From assembly GCF_026262505.1 (NCBI RefSeq), contig NC_067206.1, positions 40,147,918-40,211,917 on the forward strand: a stretch of DNA of 64,000 nucleotides, written 5' to 3'. A model generated the notes under the pieces. It was not told the DNA's origin and ran no database searches. It worked only from the letters and a program-made list of their open reading frames with translations. This stretch comes from Trichomonas vaginalis G3. Lineage: Eukaryota > Parabasalia > Trichomonadida > Trichomonadidae. How positions within the stretch are numbered: position 1 is the first letter of the stretch; every line of letters begins with the position of its first letter. Made by a program: the position numbers and the translations under genes. Below, in pieces: positions 9,841-20,627 of this stretch.

Positions 9841-10284
9841 TTACTTCTTAAATGCAGGATAGCACTTTTTAAAAGTTTTTCTTGGTCTTGAAATTTTTTT
9901 GATAAAAATGATCGCAAATTTTCATAAATTATCTCGTTCACAAGCAATCGTCACAATGTGTCATCACCAAATATATTAATTCGCTTCAGCTTCTATTCTA
10001 TTCAATTTTCAAAAACATTCAAAAATTTCAAGTAGAAAAAATCAAGATAATGAACCATAGTTCACAAATTCTAAAATTTCACAAAAATTATATTTATCGT
10101 TAAATCATTTATCGTTTTTTAGCTCGCTTCAATCATTTTTATGTGCATTTAGGAATTCAACTAAAATAAGAATTACGCCTTAGACAAAGGCCATGATAGC
10201 CAGATAGAATTCGTTTTGTTGAATAGGTTACATCAACAATAATAAAAGTCATATATTAAAAAAAAAATGGAATAAAATATACCT
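9841..10284. other. AT-rich spacer, no gene seen
   Basis: This stretch separates the flippase start from the MATE stop. I see only AT-rich sequence; the flippase ATG is preceded by a weak initiator-like GCATTTAAGAAGTAA on the minus strand. Confidence 0.6.
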
Positions 10285-11784
10285 CTATTTATCTATATCA
10301 GCTATACTTTCAACGCTCTTTGTTATTGGAATTGATGGACTTTGAATTTCTTCTTCATCCGAAAATTCATCTCCATTATTCAGCTTCATCATTCTGAAGA
10401 AAATCGATGACATTCCTACAAGCGTAATCAGAGAAGTACTTATATCTGTTGCAATATAAGCACCAAATATCCAAGCGAGAGAATCTGGGTGAGTAAAGTA
10501 AAAAATGGCCGAAAATATTGGCATTGGAACCAGAGTCGTTATGAGAGATAATACTGTTGCTCTAGTTGGTCTTTTAATAGCTTGGAGGAATGAAATAACA
10601 ATTGCATGAACAGGATAAATAGGAAGGGATAAAAAAGCAATCCACATAAATTTCTTTGCTATAAAAAGCACATCTTTTTCTTTTGAAAATAGTTTTGTTA
10701 ATTCGACTGGCCATATCATTACAATCGCACTCATTATACCAGCATAAACAAATGTTATCCAAAATGTATGAAGGCAGAGCCTGACAACCCGCTTATAGAG
10801 TCGATGGCCATACGCATATGAAGCAGATGGTATAAATGCACTATCAAATGCTACCATAATGCAGATTGCAACTGTATAAAGACGCCCAATAATATTCCAG
10901 GATGATAAAATAGGATCTCGCATATGAACATGATCTGCAACAAGAATAATAAATTTCTGCATTGCAAATTGTGGAAATGCTTCTGATAAATTCAGAATAA
11001 ATGAAGCAAATCAAACTTTTAATGCATTTTTTGTCTCTGTTCCAAATTTTCTGAAAAACATTGAAAATTTGATTTTTAAGGAAAGCTTTCCTGCAATCAA
11101 AAGAATCAGAAGTATTATTGTTGGCACAGATTGAGCAATAATTTGTGAAAGGGCTGCACCCCAAACTCCAAAATGCAACTTGACTACAAATAATGGTAAG
11201 AAGCACCCCATATCTAAGATTAAAGAAAGAACTTGCATAGCACCAAACATCCATGTACGCCCTTCACCCTGCAACAATCCACAAAGGACATAAAATATGA
11301 ATGGCACAATGCAGCACCCTGTAGATATAAGTTCGTATTTGAATGCTTCATGAGCAATTATAGATGACTCAGCAAGCCATTTGACAAGCGGATATGTTGT
11401 AGGGATCACTATGGATGGATAAATAATAGCTAAAATGATTGCAACACGAATTAAGTCTGCAATTAGCTGATTACAATCATCAGGTGTTTTACGACCAAAA
11501 AGATATGAAATATGCGAACTAGTTGAAACAATTAATAAATTCCCAAAAGAAAATATAATCATATCATAAAGGAATAACGAGGATAAAGCTTCAAGCCCCT
11601 GATCACCAATTCCTTTAGATATCCAAATTGTATTGACAATGCCATAAAATGCGTTAATAAGCTGAGAAAGAAGAGGACCGGCTAATAATGTAAAAATTGT
11701 AACAATTGGAGATCTACCTCCAAGGCGGTAATCCTCTCCTGTATCATTCTTTTCCTCTTCAATTAGTGGAGCCGTATCAATCAT
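10285..11784 (-). pseudogene. MATE-family transporter interrupted by one in-frame TGA
   Basis: The frame from ATG 11782-11784 to TAG 10285-10287 spans 499 codons, the normal length of a multidrug and toxic compound extrusion (MATE) antiporter with 12 helices. The N-half shows the early MATE pattern (LAGPLLSQLINAFYGIVNTIW) and the C-half repeats it. A single TGA at 11011-11013, between NALKV and FASFILNLSEAFPQF, interrupts an otherwise continuous frame with hydrophobic helix sequence on both sides; a glycine codon GGA is common at that place in the family. It could be a recent nonsense mutation, an allele, or a sequence error. TGA is used as a normal stop elsewhere here, so readthrough recoding is unlikely. 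11785-12090 upstream shows no gene. Confidence 0.85.
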
Positions 11785-12090
11785 AATGCTTTTCAGAAAG
11801 ATTTTGACAAAATTTTAATTCAAAATAATTTTCAATCGATTTTTTCCCCCATGAGGACATAAAACTCGAATCAGTCGTCCATATACATATTACTTGATAA
11901 AACGATCATAGAAATCCGGGAACAATTGAACTCTCTCATCGAATGGATTGTTCAATTTACCTAATAGATATGTATTAATGTGAGTGATCTTGTACGCTAG
12001 TGTACTGATATAAAAACTTTTTTTATCAAAAAATAAATTTTTTAACAATATATTCAAACAATATAATAAATGAGATACGAAGGTGTCAAA

Positions 12091-13233
12091 CTAGAAACTT
12101 GATTCGATTTTTTCTCTATATTCCATTGAGTCAGTTAGCCAAACATCTACAGTGTCAGATTTGGCGAATTTTTTATGAATTTTTAATGAATTACCAAGCT
12201 TAATTGTGCATTTTTCTATTCCAATATGGTTATATCCGGATATTTTTGCGTTGTATATTCTTATAAGACCAATTACTCTCGGGTAATTTAGATTCAATAC
12301 AAGCTTTGGATATTCATCTAAATTACCAACTTCCATGACAAATGGATCAGAGTAAGAGCCTGTTTTTTCATTAGGCTGAAAAATGTTTCTGAGATTTGTA
12401 TGAGAAATGGTATTTTTGACTTTCCAAAATGAAATATCTTCATATTTGATACGATTATGGCTTTCATCAAAAATTTCAAGTCCATTAATACCGAACAAGG
12501 ATTTTGATCCATGATTTGAATGAAAAGTTAATGATATTCTATTAAATTGCATCATAGGAAACGTTCCGAAATCATCTTTTAGAGTAGGCTTTAATGCAAG
12601 CAAATAGTCTTGACTGATTTTTTGTTTCATCTGCCTTGACAATCTAATAGCATTATCAAGAGAAACTTCTATACCAAAATTGATGGGAACTTCTTTCCGA
12701 ACAATTTCATTATTGCCAATGAAAATTTTAAAGTCTTTTAATGATGTATCATTACCATCTGGAGTATTCCAGATTCGACAGTAAGCTGGTTCATCTTCAG
12801 GTCTAAAATAGAATGATATCAATGTATGGCAAGTTCCATTTTTCGAAAATTGATAACAAAATGTTTTCTGGCTATCTGATTTAATAAGAGATGCATCATA
12901 GAGAAGTGATAAAAGCCTTTGATCAGAAATTTCTTCTGATTTTATTGCAATTGGCTTAGTCCTTCTCCTTCCGGCGTCAAGAAACCAAATTGATGAACAA
13001 GATACTTCATTTGATGATCCCCATGTCGATAAAAACTCAAAATTATAAATAATACAGTCATCATTTTCTTGCTGATTATTATTAAATACAGGTTCGATCA
13101 TCACAGATTTGACTTGATTCATATTCTCTATGCTCGATCGGACGCGTTTTCTTGGTTTCGATATGAGGGCGCTAGAAATTGGTAAGATACTTCCCTTTTT
13201 TATTTTCACTAATGACTTGCTGAATACTTTCAT
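12091..13233 (-). CDS. KATNIP (DUF4457)-like domain protein, 380 aa
   Basis: A basic N-terminus of about 45 residues (KPRKRVRS) is followed by two consecutive copies of a beta-rich module of the type found in katanin-interacting protein (KIAA0556/KATNIP), at about residues 60-215 and 220-370. Typical parts are the stretches around RIWNTPDGNDTSLKDFKIF and LIRIYNAKISGYNHIGIEKC, close to the family's W/Y-N and 'GVKDVEI'-like strands. In other eukaryotes this protein sits at basal bodies and binds microtubules and katanin, which would suit a flagellate cell. It is shorter than metazoan KATNIP. The ATG at 13231-13233 lies close to a TCAATTAATTGCA initiator-like sequence. Confidence 0.7.
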   Translation of the reverse strand: MKVFSKSLVKIKKGSILPISSALISKPRKRVRSSIENMNQVKSVMIEPVFNNNQQENDDCIIYNFEFLSTWGSSNEVSCSSIWFLDAGRRRTKPIAIKSEEISDQRLLSLLYDASLIKSDSQKTFCYQFSKNGTCHTLISFYFRPEDEPAYCRIWNTPDGNDTSLKDFKIFIGNNEIVRKEVPINFGIEVSLDNAIRLSRQMKQKISQDYLLALKPTLKDDFGTFPMMQFNRISLTFHSNHGSKSLFGINGLEIFDESHNRIKYEDISFWKVKNTISHTNLRNIFQPNEKTGSYSDPFVMEVGNLDEYPKLVLNLNYPRVIGLIRIYNAKISGYNHIGIEKCTIKLGNSLKIHKKFAKSDTVDVWLTDSMEYREKIESSF

Positions 13234-13788
13234 TGCAATTAATTGAAAATATTATGAAAAAAATCGGTTAGATATAAATGAAAATAATTCTAATGATAAC
13301 ATTTATGTGAGGAGAAAAATATAGAAATCGAGAAAATTAATTACATTAAGAATTTTGTGAGGCATTGAAAAACTCAAAATTTAGATAGATCAATTTTGGA
13401 AAAAGGAATATTAATGGTGTTTCTTTTGGTAACTAGTTTTGAGTAGAATTGAAATTTAAATGGTCATGACAATTGAAAATATTTATCGAAATTAATATGA
13501 TAGTTATTGAGTTATATTAATTATTACGAACTTTTTTGAAAGGTTTTGAAAAATTGAATGATTTTCAATATCATTTTGAAGGACAATGAAGTTGAAATAT
13601 TGCAATTGTTTTTTGTAATAATTATGCATATATTTTGTTACGGAACTGAAAACATTTTGAACTGTAAATAAAAAAAATAGCATTTATATTATATTACAAG
13701 GTTAAAATAAGTTAGTTTAAGGAAGTCAATTTGGAAAATTGTTTTCACTTTAGGAGAATATAATTTTCCATTTGGAAAATTTAAAAAG

Positions 13789-13809
13789 TGAGACGCGCAG
13801 GATTCGAAC
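13789..13809 (-). pseudogene. tRNA 3'-end remnant
   Basis: On the minus strand GTTCGAATCCTGCGCGTCTC looks like the T-loop, 3' T-stem and 3' acceptor strand of a tRNA, followed by a run of T that would serve as a Pol III terminator. The 5' T-stem does not pair (AAAAG against CCTGC) and no D or anticodon arm precedes it. So only the 3' end of a tRNA gene is left. Confidence 0.45.
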
Positions 13810-13955
13810 TTTTTTAAAAGTTGATTTAAATGAATTTTAGTGTGGAATATAAGGATAATATCATATTTAAAATAAGAATATACTAGTTTAGGTGGTATTA
13901 ATTTTTTCGATAAATTTGAGAGTATGTACGTTTAGGGCATGAAAAGTGTCAATTC

Positions 13956-13973
13956 GCTCAGCGAAAGCTGAGC
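13956..13973 (+). other. Perfect 7-bp hairpin with GAAA tetraloop
   Basis: GCTCAGC-GAAA-GCTGAGC is a GC-rich stem capped by a GNRA tetraloop in an otherwise AT-rich spacer. It could be part of a structured transcript, but nothing nearby identifies one. Confidence 0.35.
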
Positions 13974-15389
13974 TAGCTTCGTTCTCGAAAGAATAAGGAA
14001 GGAGTGAAGGAGAATGATACAGAAGTTGACACATTCATATCATTTCAACAAATTTTGATCAAATTGAAATTCAATAAAATTCAATTCAATTCATATCCTT
14101 CAGTCAGTACATTGATATCCTTCTGCATCACAATGATAACTCGGGCATCAATAGTTCTACAACTAACTCAGAAAAACAAGATTATTACTTCCTGCTTACA
14201 GCTTTTAAAAAGTTTCGATGATAAAAATCACTCTACTCTCGTTTATCGACATATGGTGATAGTAGGTAAACATATTCTTATCGATATTAATAAAAATATT
14301 TGTACGAAAATCTTATCCAATTAGAGAGTTATTCATAAAGTATATGATAATTATAATTACTTTATCTTTGTTTTATCTTTGAATAAACAATTTAATTTAA
14401 ATTGCATAATATTTTTTGGTTGAAAGACAGGAAACTTAGTTGAGTTTGTATTATTTTTATCGTTTAATTCATCGTATCAGTAAGTGATCCAGATATTTAA
14501 GATATTTAGAAAAAAAATTATTAATTTGATTAACAAATTTTAATCAAAATAGCAAAAATCTATTTGATAGCTGTAAACAAACAATAATTTTTATTTCAAG
14601 CAAAATCACTTATTTTCATCTAAACGTATAAAATTGTCAATTTTATGAAAATAAATTGAAAATCTCATGAAATGTAAAGGAGAGTAATATTGTTCAATTT
14701 TCTTTTTTTCTTTGTCTCAAATATTTTCTGTTGGGAATTTTCTTGTTATCAAAAAATAATTTTAATATTTGTTTATTTCATTAGATACAATAAAATTTTA
14801 AAAACTCTATTTCTTCTCAAGAAAATTTTTTCCTTCATATGAAGAAACATTTTGTTCTCCATTTGATACTGAGTCTAAATCTCGATTTTTGAATTTTCTT
14901 CTTTCCAAATTTCTTTTTTCCAAATTAGAAGTTTAATTCAAATTTTCAATAGTTTATATATTTTCTCAAACCGTCTCAGATTTCTCACTTTTAGGGATTT
15001 TCTCTCAAAATATACAAAAATAGTAATACCAATACATGTGTCTAATATACTTTAAAACCATCGTGACAAAATTCAAAAACGAAGAGTTCTTCTCTCCAAA
15101 TTTTTTTCAAAATCAAAAAAATGAGATAAAAAAGTATGTTTGGAAAATTCATTTTTAGCATTTTAGGAATTTTCTCACTTTTCTTCCAAATTGACATCCT
15201 TAGTGAGTTATTTGACAAGCAAAACCGAATATATTTAAATGTTTGATTTCAAATTTCATAAGTTAGATCATATAAATTTAATATCGATAGATCTTATCGG
15301 GCTGGGCATCCGTTCCTTGAATTCAAAGATCTAATATTGTTATGAACTTAATTTTTATCTTATTTATAGAATATTTTTACTATTGTATT

Positions 15390-15472
15390 CCGACCATAGC
15401 TCAGTTGGAAGAGCATGGGACTGTAGAATTGTAGTTATCCCGGGGTCACTGGTTCGAATCCGGTTGGTCGGA
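15390..15472 (+). tRNA. tRNA-Tyr (GTA) with a ~10-nt intron
   Basis: Acceptor stem CCGACCA pairs with TGGTCGG, discriminator A at 15472. D-stem GCTC/GAGC, anticodon stem TGGGA/TCCCG, T-arm ACTGG-TTCGAAT-CCGGT. The anticodon loop begins C-T-G-T-A, giving anticodon GTA, and contains about 10 extra bases at the canonical intron position 37/38. A T-rich stretch follows as terminator. A short tRNA-Tyr intron is known from trichomonads and from most eukaryotes. Confidence 0.95.
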
Positions 15473-15494
15473 TTAATATTTTTTCTTTTCTTTG

Positions 15495-17043
15495 ATGGTA
15501 ATGATTCGACCATCACTACCACTTCTCTTTATTTCCTTCTCAATGATAATTAACAATATGGTTTTATGGATAGAATATTTTAACATCGAAGAAAAGCTCC
15601 TGGAACCAGTTAAACTTAAATCAGAATTAATAAGCGAGCATTACTTTCACTCAAAAGTCGTATCAAGTATTATATTTACCAATATAAATTTTATTACTAT
15701 CTTAGTCTACCTCCTCAACTGTAAAAAAATGTTCAATTCGCTTAAGGGTGCCCTATAGACGATAGACCACCCTCAGAAAAGCACTTTTAAGGCTATTATA
15801 TTGAGAACTAGAATCTGGATAATCCATTCATTCGAGTTCTAATAAGGTTAATTTTGTGATGTTTACATTATCGTTATAGGGCACCCTTAATGATAATTCA
15901 AAATTTTGCATTTTTACAATGGCGTTATTTGGAATACTTATATATTTTCCTCAAAAAATATGGGAGACATTTTATGTTGACAATATTTATAAATTTACAA
16001 AAATATCTTTATTTTTTTTCTTCCATCAAGAATTTTTAAAATTCATTCTATTTTCATTCATTATTGCTTCCATAATTAACATTTCCCACCTTTCAAAAAA
16101 GAATTCATATAGTTTTCGTAGGGTATTTATTTTTGAAGATGATCATGTACTTAATTTCACAGATGACTTATCATCTAGCGATATAAATTATTCAAATATT
16201 CAAGAAATATACACAGATGATTTTACTTTGCTTTACATTTTCATATTTTTAGTAATCCTATACATTTTCTATGGATTTTTCGGAATTCATCTTGAAAAGA
16301 CCTTTAACTATTATTTCGTAGCCGACACATTAGATATTGGCTCTCACTATAATGGCTTACATAAATATTTATCCGAAAAAATTAGACTTTATATTAAAAC
16401 GGATCAAAAGGACTCACATTGCGATTACAAAATAAAGGATTCACTGTGTTCACTTGCAGTGATCTCTCAGAACATTTTTTTCTTATCATCGCAAAAAGAT
16501 ATCAGCTCACTTGGCGTTTTAATTAATTCCGAACTTAAAAATAGAAATGGAACAAAGATATATCTTATTTTCTTTATTTATATTCTACTATTTATCACAA
16601 TTTTTTCGATTATTTATTCATCTTCCCCAATTCTTTTTAACATTCTTCCAAAAGACTGCATACCACTCATAGTTTTTGCTAGTCTTTGCATTTTCTATTC
16701 TTCACTAATCTTTATTCAACCAATTGTATACGCATTTATAAAACAACAAATTTATGTCTCTGATTGCAATGCTGGACTTGTAAATGAAATGTGTGGGGAT
16801 GCTTTAATTCTTATTTATCGTCGTGATTTCAGAATTGTTGATGAAACAGTTTTATTTAAAACGTTTTTCTCATCCCAGCCTTCCTTGTTTGATCGCCTGA
16901 AGACGATATCGACATGTTCTGCTGGAAATGGCAAACGTCGTAAAACCAATGTTGTTTGGTCGTTATCCAATATAACAAACCAGGTTGAAACAATTAGCAT
17001 ACATAGCAAGTATAATGCCTTGGAGGAATATGATATTTCTTAG
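15495..17043 (+). pseudogene. Ste24/M48-like membrane protein, catalytic motif lost, split by a MITE
   Basis: Two open frames, 15495-15742 and 15919-17043, match the N- and C-terminal parts of the CAAX protease Ste24/ZMPSTE24. The first has the PVKLKSELISEHYFHSK stretch corresponding to 'PPELGQIMDSETFEKS'; the second ends with a 'QQIYVSDCNAGL' / 'SSQPSLFDRLKTI' pair corresponding to 'RRFEFQADAFA' / 'YSHPPLLERL'. A 141-bp MITE separates them at a TTAA; without it and one TTAA copy the frame is continuous. Where active enzymes have HExxH, this one reads INSELKN, and the third zinc ligand (E of FEFQAD) is also absent. So it was a pseudoenzyme before, or decayed after, the insertion. About seven hydrophobic segments are retained in the ER-membrane style of the family. 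Stop is TAG. Confidence 0.7.
15746..15886. mobile_element. TTAA-flanked MITE, 141 bp, inside the Ste24-like gene
   Basis: TTAA at 15742-15745 and 15887-15890. Terminal inverted repeats begin GGGTGCCCTATA and continue imperfectly (GACGATA / ACGATA). There is no ORF. It shares the GGG start and TTAA target with the two MITEs at 3521-3948. Confidence 0.8.
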
Positions 17044-17079
17044 TATAGGAAAAAGAAGAGCATTTATTTTAGAACAAAT

Positions 17080-18294
17080 CTAAACTTCAGATGAATAATA
17101 ATCACTTGAAGACTCTGAAGAATAGTAATTATCTTTCTTTTTCTTCTTGCAGCAACAGCAACAGGCTGCAATTAATACAATCAAAACAATCACTCCGACT
17201 GCAATAAATATGTAATTCTTGTATTTATGCCAAAAATCTTCATTATCATCCACTCCCGCAGACGAATAATCGCCAACACTCATTACTCCTTCCGTACCAT
17301 TTAGGTAATAAGAGTTGCTTTGATATGGACTTTCGCTTTTAATATCGTAGTAAATTTGGAAATAGTCTTCCGCCGTTGCATCTTTCGAAAATTCCAGGAA
17401 GCACATTCCTGGGTACACGGACAATTCACCGAGTTCACCTTGTCTGTTATAACAAGTCGAATTAAGGAAATTTCCAGTTTTGAAGACTTCAGGCTTCATT
17501 TTGTATGGATTTGGAACAACAAACAAGATTTTCCTTTCTGGGAAAACAACATCATCTAGTGTCGCTGTGGCTGCTCCATTCTTAACTCGCAGCTTTTTTG
17601 GTCCAAAAAATGATAAAACTTTTTCGAACTTTGGTAGATTTTCGAATTTAACAATTGAGACTCTAACTACTGGATATAAACTTGAACTCAATGAAATTTT
17701 GCCGTTTTTGTTGAAAATTATCATTGAAGTAGCTGCAGTAAACTCTTTGCCATCAGCAGAACCTGTCACACCTGCTTGTCCTTTTGTCCTGCAGATGGTT
17801 ACAATCGTGTTTGCCTTGACATCGAATTCTTTCATGCCTCCATAAAACATGATGTCAACTACACCTGGCGTGAGTTCTGTAATGGTTATTGGGCTTGCAT
17901 TACTAGATTTTTGGTTTCCATCCTTTGCATCGTTGAAGATGTTGTATTGCGTAGTTTTATAGTATGGACCATAATTGAATGTGTATTGGCGATCAAGTAT
18001 TGTTTCAAGAGTTATTGATGTCACCTCCAACTTTTGTAATAAAAAGAGACTCTTTGATGTAATAACTAAGGCTTCGTCTGCTTTTACTTTAATTGTATTT
18101 GATTTTTGAAGCATTTGACTCTCAAACTTACCAGATTTAATATTGTAAATAGTATAGTTCATATTATAAGATGGTTCTGCATCAAGAATTATGGTATATG
18201 TTCGATCACAGGCAGCAACAAAATGAATTAAAGCATTTTTGGCTTCAACTACATTCGGTTGGACAACAAGGGGCCCAGGATAATAGTTTAACAC
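17080..18294 (-). pseudogene. Single-pass surface protein, 5' end removed by an element insertion
   Basis: About 404 residues of an extracellular, beta-rich protein, then a membrane segment (about 357-380), a run of five Cys and five Lys, and a Tyr/Ser/acidic tail ending SSEV. No family is recognised; the tail style is shared with the 121-aa protein at the left edge. In frame upstream there is no ATG before the stop at about 18310: the frame runs straight into the terminal repeat of the hairpin element at 18301. The signal peptide and promoter are therefore missing, and no matching N-terminal piece is found on the other side of the element. The TAG stop at 17080 is 37 bp from the Ste24-like stop, convergent. 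Confidence 0.75.
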
Positions 18295-18300
18295 ATATGA

Positions 18301-19249
18301 TGTTGTATGCTAAGATCAGTCATAATGTAAACCTCTCAATTTTATTGTCGTGGGAAGTATCTCAATTCCTTCAAAAAAATTGAAAAACTATTTAATTTTA
18401 AAAATATAATACTTTTAATTAGTTAATTAATTGGAGATATTTTAAAAAAATCACTTTTGATAATACTTTTGAGAACTTTAATTAAAAAAATATATTCAAA
18501 AATATCCAGGATATCAAGAGGGAATTGTTCCTTATGAGGTATATAGTTATGATGTATACCTCATAAGGAACAATTCCCTCCTTAAAATGAGAAAACTTGT
18601 TCGAAATTGTTTATCATTTCGAACAAGTTTTCTCGTTTTTAATAGGAAACTAAAGGCTATGAGGCACTGATTATATATTAGTGCCTCATAGCCTTTAGTT
18701 CCTAATAGATAGCTGGGGAACTTTCTCCAAATGATAAGTTATTCAGAGAAAGTTTCCCAGCTATCAAGAGGGAATTGTTCCTTATGAGGTATATAGTTAT
18801 GATGTATACCTCATAAGGAACAATTCCCTCCTTAAAATCGTAGACATTTTTATACTTATTAATCAACCATTCAAAATCATATTCCTCTGAAAAGTTATTT
18901 TATTAAAAATTTAGAATTTTAATAAATATAGAGTTTGAATTTCATACAATACCTATATATTTTCAATAATGGAATTTGAAAACCATTCTCAAAAGTTCTC
19001 AGAAAACCTTTTTTTCATTAATTTTAAGAAATCTGAGTATTAAATTAAGTGATAAATTTGTTTGACACTACTTTAATTTTTAAATTCAAAAAATTATATG
19101 TGCTTCTTAAAATGACTCAAAAAAATTTTATTATAAAATAATATATAATATTAAAAATCCCACAACATTTTTTTACTTTACATAATCGTACTTCCTCGAC
19201 GATTAATTTCCACTCAATTTCTATCATTGACCGAACTTAGCATGCAACA
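18301..19249. mobile_element. Hairpin-array element, 949 bp, inverted sibling of 4261-6278
   Basis: The ends, TGTTGTATGCTAAGATCAG and its inverted counterpart at about 19227-19249, match the 2-kb element, as do both subterminal regions, read on the opposite strand. The core is five hairpins at about 18516-18583, 18588-18641, 18643-18709, 18710-18765 and 18767-18832. Read on the minus strand they have the same order and arm sequences as the first five hairpins of the 2-kb element. Flanks (ATGA left, TTCA right) do not form a target duplication, which suggests a rearrangement on one side. Confidence 0.8.
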
Positions 19250-19278
19250 TTCATGATTGATAAAGAAACCGCTTAAAC

Positions 19279-20335
19279 TAAGGGTTTCGTTTTGCTAAAA
19301 TTGTCACTTTTATAGCATATTTGTTTTTGGATGTTTTGCGAAACCAAAAAAAAAAACTATGATATACAATGTGTGTGTAAAGAAAATACTTTATTTACTA
19401 GTTAAAAAATCATTTGGTATTGATCAAGTTATTTTTTCTGGATAAGATATTATATGGATAATTGGATAGAAAATACAATTATATAATCTTGTCCCTGGTT
19501 TAATTAAGCTAATTGTCATCAGAAACTTGTAATTTTTATGAATTTCAGATTTTCTTTTCATTACTGCTTTTCTTAATAGGTCAAGTTCTTATTTACGTTA
19601 TAAAGTATGATATTTACAAATATCAAGTTATCATGTTTTTTGAGAAATTATGAGAAACAAACAAAAATGAAAAAGATAGGAATAGCAATGAATAGTGATG
19701 TGGGTATAGAAAATGTAAGAGATATGAATGCAAAGCAATCAGTATTTAGGACATTGACCATAGATTTCGAAAAAAAAATGCTGCATATTGAGCGAAAACT
19801 ATGATTATATTATAAGGCTGTCATTTAAAGCATAATGAAACTATTCCCTTTTCATTTTAATCGAATAAGATAGTAAAGATTTTTGAATTAGCTAGAAACT
19901 GATGAGATGTTTTCACAAATCAGATTTTTAATCTCTATAATGCATAATTCACTCAATATCTCAATTTTGATATTGCGAGATATTTTTGCTATCGGTTTCG
20001 CAATTTTGACACAATAGCAAGAGGGTTTTATAAGCATTATTATCAACGTAGAATCTGAATATCATATCAGAAAATGTCGCAAATCTGACATTTCCCCGAC
20101 CAAATAGCAAAAATAATTGAATACTTTTCGCAAAAACTTTAAAAATCGATAAAAATATGAAATATAGATATTAAAGAGACTTTTTATATAATATTCATAA
20201 AGATTTTCCAAAAATATGATACCGCAAAATTAAAAAAGTGACGTCTTGAGTGGAGTCAAAGGTCGAAATTGCTAGCTAAATGTTTTTTTAGCGAAATTGC
20301 GTATTGTACGTTTTTTTCGCAAAACGAAACCCTTA
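19279..20335. mobile_element. Non-autonomous DNA transposon, 1057 bp, 7-bp target duplication
   Basis: Terminal inverted repeats of 17 bp, TAAGGGTTTCGTTTTGC, lie at 19279-19295 and 20319-20335, flanked by the direct repeat CTTAAAC (19272-19278, 20336-20342). The interior is AT-rich with no supported ORF. The superfamily is not clear: 7 bp does not match the usual 2, 4, 8 or 9 bp of Tc/mariner, piggyBac, hAT or MULE elements. Confidence 0.75.
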
Positions 20336-20612
20336 CTTAAACAAAATTTTCTTCCAAAGAATTATGGTGAAATATTTCGTTCAAATTAATAAGGGCGAAG
20401 CAAAGGTGTGTATTCCTAAAAATTAAAATTGAATATTTACGAAATACAAGCACGGTCAAAATTCTGTTCAATTTACATGTATGAATAAATAAAAAATTTA
20501 TTAAAAGCATGTAGTTTACATAAAAATATGAATAAATAAAAAATTTATTGTTTAATTTTGGAAGAAAAATTTGACAAAATTGTTTTAAGATTCAATTTTC
20601 TGAGTTTATCGG

Positions 20613-20627
20613 TCATTAAAGTATTTT
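20613..20627 (+). promoter_or_regulatory. Initiator-like site of the 733-aa gene
   Basis: TCATTAAAGTATTTT precedes the ATG at 20628 directly. Confidence 0.45.

Larger units (their letters stand above)
13234..15389. other. 2.1-kb AT-rich spacer, no protein gene supported
   Basis: No convincing coding region is present; an open frame at 14004-14324 has no homology-like signal and no initiator. Two small items stand out and are listed separately: a tRNA 3'-end remnant at 13789-13809 and a GAAA-capped hairpin at 13956-13973. Confidence 0.6.

Noticed and set aside
14004-14324. 106-residue frame
   Set aside because: AT-rich composition, no initiator and no domain-like pattern.
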